Program-made: the position numbers and the translations under genes
Notes under the pieces: model-generated
What the model was told of the DNA's origin: nothing
Seen by the model: the letters and a program-made list of their open reading frames with translations, nothing else
Database searches by the model: none
Assembly: GCA_021325695.1 (NCBI GenBank)
Contig: JAJTCR010000070.1
Location: forward strand, 1 to 6,819
Reading direction: 5' to 3'
Length of the DNA: 6,819 nucleotides
DNA from: Steroidobacteraceae bacterium
GTDB taxonomy: Bacteria; Pseudomonadota; Gammaproteobacteria; Steroidobacterales; Steroidobacteraceae
Shown: piece by piece, positions 5,703 to 6,819 of the stretch
Numbering within the stretch: position 1 is the first letter of the stretch
Layout of the letters: each line of letters begins with the position of its first letter

Positions 5703-5918
5703 ATGACCCTGCGCGAGCGCGTCGAGGCGATTTTCCCGGAGTGGGCCCGGTGGTATCCGAGCCTGTTCGACGCCGCGGTCGACCTCGGCGTGATTCGCGC
5801 GCGCGTCTGCGACCCGTCCACGCTGCTGCTGTCGAACCGTCACGCGGGCGTGCGCGCGGCCGCGGAACTCGAGCACCGCAAGCGCTGGAGCGCCGAGGAA
5901 AACGAACCCGAAGAATGA
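5703..5918 (+). CDS. Small hypothetical protein, 71 residues
   Basis: I do not recognise a family. The product is a small soluble protein without signal peptide or membrane helix. Its amphipathic N-terminal half (MTLRERVEAIFPEWARWYPS) has three tryptophans/tyrosines close together. The middle includes DAAVDLGVIRARVCDPSTLL with one Cys, and the tail is strongly charged and ends in Glu-rich residues (EENEPEE). Codons are consistently G/C at the third position, including the acidic tail until the last few GAA codons, and this is the main reason to believe it is a gene. No Shine-Dalgarno precedes the ATG. The TAAACT box only six bases away points to leaderless translation. It is convergent with the glutathione S-transferase-like gene, with 48 bases between the stops and no convincing terminator there. 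Confidence 0.6.
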   Translation: MTLRERVEAIFPEWARWYPSLFDAAVDLGVIRARVCDPSTLLLSNRHAGVRAAAELEHRKRWSAEENEPEE

Positions 5919-5966
5919 CGAACCCTGCGCACCCGTGCGACAAGTGGAGCAGAGGGTCTCGGAGAC

Positions 5967-6800
5967 TCAGGCCGGGCTGGGCGGCCGTGGACGGACATTG
6001 CGCTCGTCGCGATACAACTCGAGGATGAACTGGCCGGACGGTCGGGCCCGGAAACGCTCGATCTCGGCACGCCATGCAGGATCCTGCACGTCGTCGAGCG
6101 TGATGCGTCGCCCGCCGAGTTTGCCGCCCGGGTACTCGGGAGGAAGGACCGCGAGCGCGCCGAGGCTCGCGAAGGTCACGTCGGCGAAGGTGAGCGTCGC
6201 GCCCGTCAGGTAACGCCGCCCATCGGCGAGCAGCCGGTCCACTTCGTCGAACGTTGCGTGCGTGCGTTCGAGCGCGCGCTGCGCCCGGGCCGGCGTGATG
6301 CCGAGCATGCGTCGCACCGCGACGCGAAGGAGGGGTACGCCGCTCGCGAGCAACGCGCGCTGCCACGCCGGGATCGCGCGCTCCTCGAGCCCCCACGAAC
6401 GCAGGGTGAGCGTCCGGTCGCGCCAGATCCGCGGATAGACCCAGACGCGCATGTCGTTGCCAAGCCGGCGATCGAAGTGCTCCTCGAGGGCCAGCGCCGC
6501 CGGCGTAGGCTCGAGGAACCACGTTCGTTCGCCCGGCAGCCGGCCGGCGTATTCGCCCCAGAGATAACGCAGGATCCGTGGCGAGTCGCCAATGCGCGTG
6601 AGTCCGGGCGGCACTTCAAGCCAGGGCACGGTGCGGCCCGTCAGCAGGACGCCGAGGATGCCGACGTTGGGCGCCTCCTCGTACTCGACGCCGAGGCGAT
6701 CGAGGCACCAGCGCACCTTCTCCGAATAGTGCGAGAACGTTATCGTGTGCAGTCGCAGTGCCGCCGGCGGCCGGCGCACGGCGCGCAACGACACGAACAA
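5967..6800 (-). CDS. Glutathione S-transferase family protein (start may lie beyond the window)
   Basis: 277 residues from the TTG at 6800. An N-terminal thioredoxin-fold domain spans about residues 15-85. LHTITFSHYSEKVRWCLDRL holds Ser26, at the position of the catalytic Ser/Cys, and the Lys-Val-Arg helix. Thr57-Val58-Pro59 is the cis-proline loop, and GDSPRILRYL holds Asp72-Ser73 for the glutamyl group of glutathione. An all-helical C-terminal domain (about 100-260) includes TGATLTFADVTFA, the Thr-x-x-Asp N-capping motif typical of the GST core. The family conjugates or reduces substrates with glutathione in the cytosol. The substrate here is unknown. The protein is somewhat longer than common 200-230 residue GSTs because of an extended helical domain. 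The start is unresolved: TTG 6800 and GTG 6779 lack ribosome sites, and the frame continues open to the window edge (6801-6819). It is the only minus-strand gene and converges on the 71-residue gene. Confidence 0.82.
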   Translation of the reverse strand: MFVSLRAVRRPPAALRLHTITFSHYSEKVRWCLDRLGVEYEEAPNVGILGVLLTGRTVPWLEVPPGLTRIGDSPRILRYLWGEYAGRLPGERTWFLEPTPAALALEEHFDRRLGNDMRVWVYPRIWRDRTLTLRSWGLEERAIPAWQRALLASGVPLLRVAVRRMLGITPARAQRALERTHATFDEVDRLLADGRRYLTGATLTFADVTFASLGALAVLPPEYPGGKLGGRRITLDDVQDPAWRAEIERFRARPSGQFILELYRDERNVRPRPPSPA

Positions 6801-6819
6801 CCGGATTGCAATGCCGAGC

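Noticed and set aside
4920..5876. 318-codon minus-strand frame antisense to the PA2778-family gene
   Set aside because: Shadow of a gene with a lipobox, Cys/His catalytic motifs and helical repeats on the other strand. No motif of its own.
5956..5966. GTCTC-G-GAGAC palindrome between the convergent stops as a bidirectional terminator
   Set aside because: The one-base centre cannot form a hairpin loop without losing most of the stem, and no T-tract flanks it on either strand. Probably chance.
5458..6522. 354-codon minus-strand frame spanning the small hypothetical gene and part of the GST gene
   Set aside because: Low-complexity Arg-rich translation in a different frame from the clear GST. 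No recognisable domain.
1..6819. CRISPR array, tRNA/rRNA, insertion sequence or phage element
   Set aside because: I found no regularly spaced repeats, no cloverleaf or rRNA-like sequence, no transposase or integrase motif, and no terminal inverted repeats with target duplications.

Overview
The window is a compact stretch of a very GC-rich chromosome (about 70% G+C by eye). Its codons are strongly biased to G or C in the third position. The gene content (a MalT-like LuxR regulator, a PA2779/PA2778 pair, a rhomboid protease, a glutathione S-transferase) and the -10-like hexamers close to starts (TAAGCT, GATAAT, TAGACT, TAAACT) suggest a proteobacterium, most likely a high-GC gammaproteobacterium of the Xanthomonadales/Nevskiales type. 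A betaproteobacterium cannot be excluded. I see no tRNA, rRNA, insertion sequence, CRISPR array or phage gene, so it reads as ordinary chromosomal backbone.

Layout: (1) 3-143 is the C-terminal end of an unrecognised plus-strand gene, followed by a perfect hairpin. (2) 245-2941 is a large ATP-binding LuxR-family regulator of the MalT type that starts with TTG. 29 bases later comes a small NTF2/SnoaL-like protein (2971-3474), probably in the same operon. (3) A rhomboid intramembrane serine protease follows, with its own GATAAT promoter that overlaps the first possible ATG, so I place the start at TTG 3547. (4) A PA2779-family small membrane protein (4249-4623) and a PA2778-family C39-like cysteine peptidase lipoprotein with a TPR-like tail (4659-5657) form a two-gene unit behind a TAGACT box. 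It ends in a hairpin directly after the stop. (5) A 71-residue hypothetical protein (5703-5918) sits so close to its TAAACT box that its mRNA is probably leaderless. (6) A glutathione S-transferase-like protein is on the minus strand (5967-6800), convergent with gene 5. Its frame stays open to the window edge, so its true start may lie outside.

The part most worth a second look is the cell-envelope cluster at 3547-5657: a rhomboid protease, a small exported protein whose C-terminus is Pro-Ala-Gly-Gly / transmembrane helix / Lys-Lys, and a lipid-anchored papain-like peptidase of the C39 clan. C39 peptidases classically cleave after Gly-Gly, and some rhomboid-family enzymes (rhombosortases) process Gly-Gly-TM-basic tails. 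The small protein could therefore be a substrate of one of its two protease neighbours. This is inference from sequence and family knowledge and has not been shown.

Four of the six complete or near-complete genes appear to begin at TTG or GTG rather than ATG. Intergenic gaps are all under about 110 bases.
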